Assembly: GCA_035572335.1 (NCBI GenBank)
Contig: DATNAW010000176.1
Span: 1 to 6,915, forward strand
Source: 66-474 sp035572335
Lineage (GTDB): Bacteria; Pseudomonadota; Gammaproteobacteria; Xanthomonadales; Rhodanobacteraceae
Direction: 5' to 3'
DNA length: 6,915 bases
In this document: positions 5,915 through 6,915 of the stretch, piece after piece
How positions within the stretch are numbered: the stretch's first letter is position 1
Layout: each line of letters opens with the position of its first letter
The notes under the pieces: generated by a model
The model's database searches: none
Told to the model about the DNA's origin: nothing
The model's input: the letters and a program-made list of their open reading frames with translations, nothing else
Position numbers and translations under genes: made by a program

Positions 5915-6915
5915 ATGACCCAGCAAACCGCCGCGGCGCGCCAGGCCGCAGCCCTGCGCAGCGCGATCGACGACGCCAATCATCGCTATTACGTGCTGGA
6001 CGACCCGTCCATTCCGGACGCCGAGTACGACCGCCTGATGCGCGAGCTGGAGGCGGTGGAGGCCGCGCACCCGGAACTGGCGACGCCGGATTCACCCACG
6101 CGCCGCGTTGGCGCACGTGCGAGCGGCGGCTTCGCGCAGGTCGAGCACGCGCTGCCCATGCTTTCGCTGTCGAATGCGTTCACCGACGAAGAAGCCGCCG
6201 CGTTCGTGCGCCGGATCGCGCAGACGCTGGGCCGCGATGAATCGAAACTCGTGTTTTCCGCCGAACCCAAGCTCGACGGCCTGGCCATCAGCCTGCGCTA
6301 TGAAAACGGTGTGTTCGTGCAGGGCGCGACGCGCGGCGACGGTGCGGTGGGCGAAGATGTCACCGCCAACCTTCGCACCGTGAAGGCGATCCCGCTGAAA
6401 CTGCGCGGCGACGATTGGCCGGGCGTGCTGGAAGTGCGCGGCGAGGTGTACATGCCCAAGGCTGCGTTCGAAGCCTTCAACGAACGCGCACGCAAGCGGG
6501 ACGAGCGCACGCTGGCGAATCCTCGCAACGGTGCGGCAGGTTCGCTGCGCCAGCTCGACCCCGCCATCACGGCTTCGCGGCCGTTGGCGTTCTACGCCTA
6601 CGCGATCGGCGAGGTACGCGGCGGCAAGCTGCCTTCGAATCACCTGGAGACGCTGAAGCGGCTGCGCGCGTGGGGCCTGCCGGTCAGTCCGCAGGTGGAA
6701 CGCGCGGAAGGCCTGGACGGCTTGCTCGATTACTACCGCCGCATGGGCGCGCAGCGCGACGCATTGCCCTACGACATCGACGGCGTCGTCTACAAGCTGG
6801 ATCGCTACGACCAGCAGAACGAAATGGGTTTCGTGTCGCGCGCACCACGCTGGGCGCTGGCGCACAAATATCCGGCGCAGGAAAAGAGCACGCTCATCGA
6901 AGCGATCGAGATCAA
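5915..6915 (+). CDS. ligA: NAD+-dependent DNA ligase LigA (3' half missing)
   Basis: Essential replication and repair enzyme that seals nicks using NAD+, passing AMP through a lysine to the DNA 5' phosphate. The window holds 333 codons of a protein usually near 670-800 residues; the frame runs off the end. Present are domain Ia, which binds the nicotinamide end of NAD+ (HRYYVLDDPSIPDAEYDRLM, 23-42), and the adenylation domain. The latter has the catalytic lysine in PKLDGLA (K119), TRGDG (139-143), LEVRGEVYMP (172-181), NPRNGAAGSLRQLDP (202-216), IDGVVYKLD (288-296, K294) and the motif V region WALAHKYPAQE (313-323, K318). All key residues match E. coli LigA order and spacing. The OB, zinc, HhH and BRCT domains would lie beyond the window. 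In many gammaproteobacteria ligA directly follows zipA; here it follows a long repeat-bearing spacer and a divergent exporter gene, so it must have its own promoter, which I could not identify. Confidence 0.97.
   Translation, partial: MTQQTAAARQAAALRSAIDDANHRYYVLDDPSIPDAEYDRLMRELEAVEAAHPELATPDSPTRRVGARASGGFAQVEHALPMLSLSNAFTDEEAAAFVRRIAQTLGRDESKLVFSAEPKLDGLAISLRYENGVFVQGATRGDGAVGEDVTANLRTVKAIPLKLRGDDWPGVLEVRGEVYMPKAAFEAFNERARKRDERTLANPRNGAAGSLRQLDPAITASRPLAFYAYAIGEVRGGKLPSNHLETLKRLRAWGLPVSPQVERAEGLDGLLDYYRRMGAQRDALPYDIDGVVYKLDRYDQQNEMGFVSRAPRWALAHKYPAQEKSTLIEAIEI

Overview
This is a GC-rich chromosomal segment from a Gram-negative bacterium. MsbA and LpxK are enzymes of lipid A assembly, so the cell has a lipopolysaccharide outer membrane. 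The protein sequences (LpxK, an MdtD-like exporter, LigA) and the strong G/C third-position bias fit a gammaproteobacterium of the Xanthomonadales (Lysobacterales), perhaps Rhodanobacteraceae. The order-level guess is moderate and the family-level guess is weak, because both rest on remembered protein similarity.

Layout: (1) 1-2509, plus strand: the 3' five-sixths of msbA followed 11 bases later by lpxK, the conserved lipid A flippase/kinase pair. (2) 2501-3682, minus strand: a short CPA2-type cation/proton antiporter whose stop codon lies inside the end of lpxK. (3) 3683-3881: a 199-base spacer with the antiporter leader and one diverged copy of a repeat seen again further on. (4) 3882-5300, minus strand: a 14-helix-type DHA2 major facilitator exporter close to MdtD. 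(5) 5301-5914: a 614-base gene-free region. It holds a possible promoter/operator for the exporter, a cluster of short palindromic repeats (about 5412-5641), a strong hairpin (5644-5688) and a nested stem just before ligA. (6) 5915-6915, plus strand: the first half of ligA, the NAD-dependent DNA ligase, running off the window.

The genes are mostly housekeeping or envelope/transport functions. msbA and lpxK act in one pathway: LpxK phosphorylates the lipid A disaccharide at the 4' position and MsbA flips the finished core-lipid A across the inner membrane. The antiporter and exporter are separate inner-membrane transporters with no evident link to each other or to lipid A. I found no defence system, mobile-element gene, CRISPR array, tRNA or rRNA. 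The least explained part is the repeat- and hairpin-rich spacer between the exporter and ligA.
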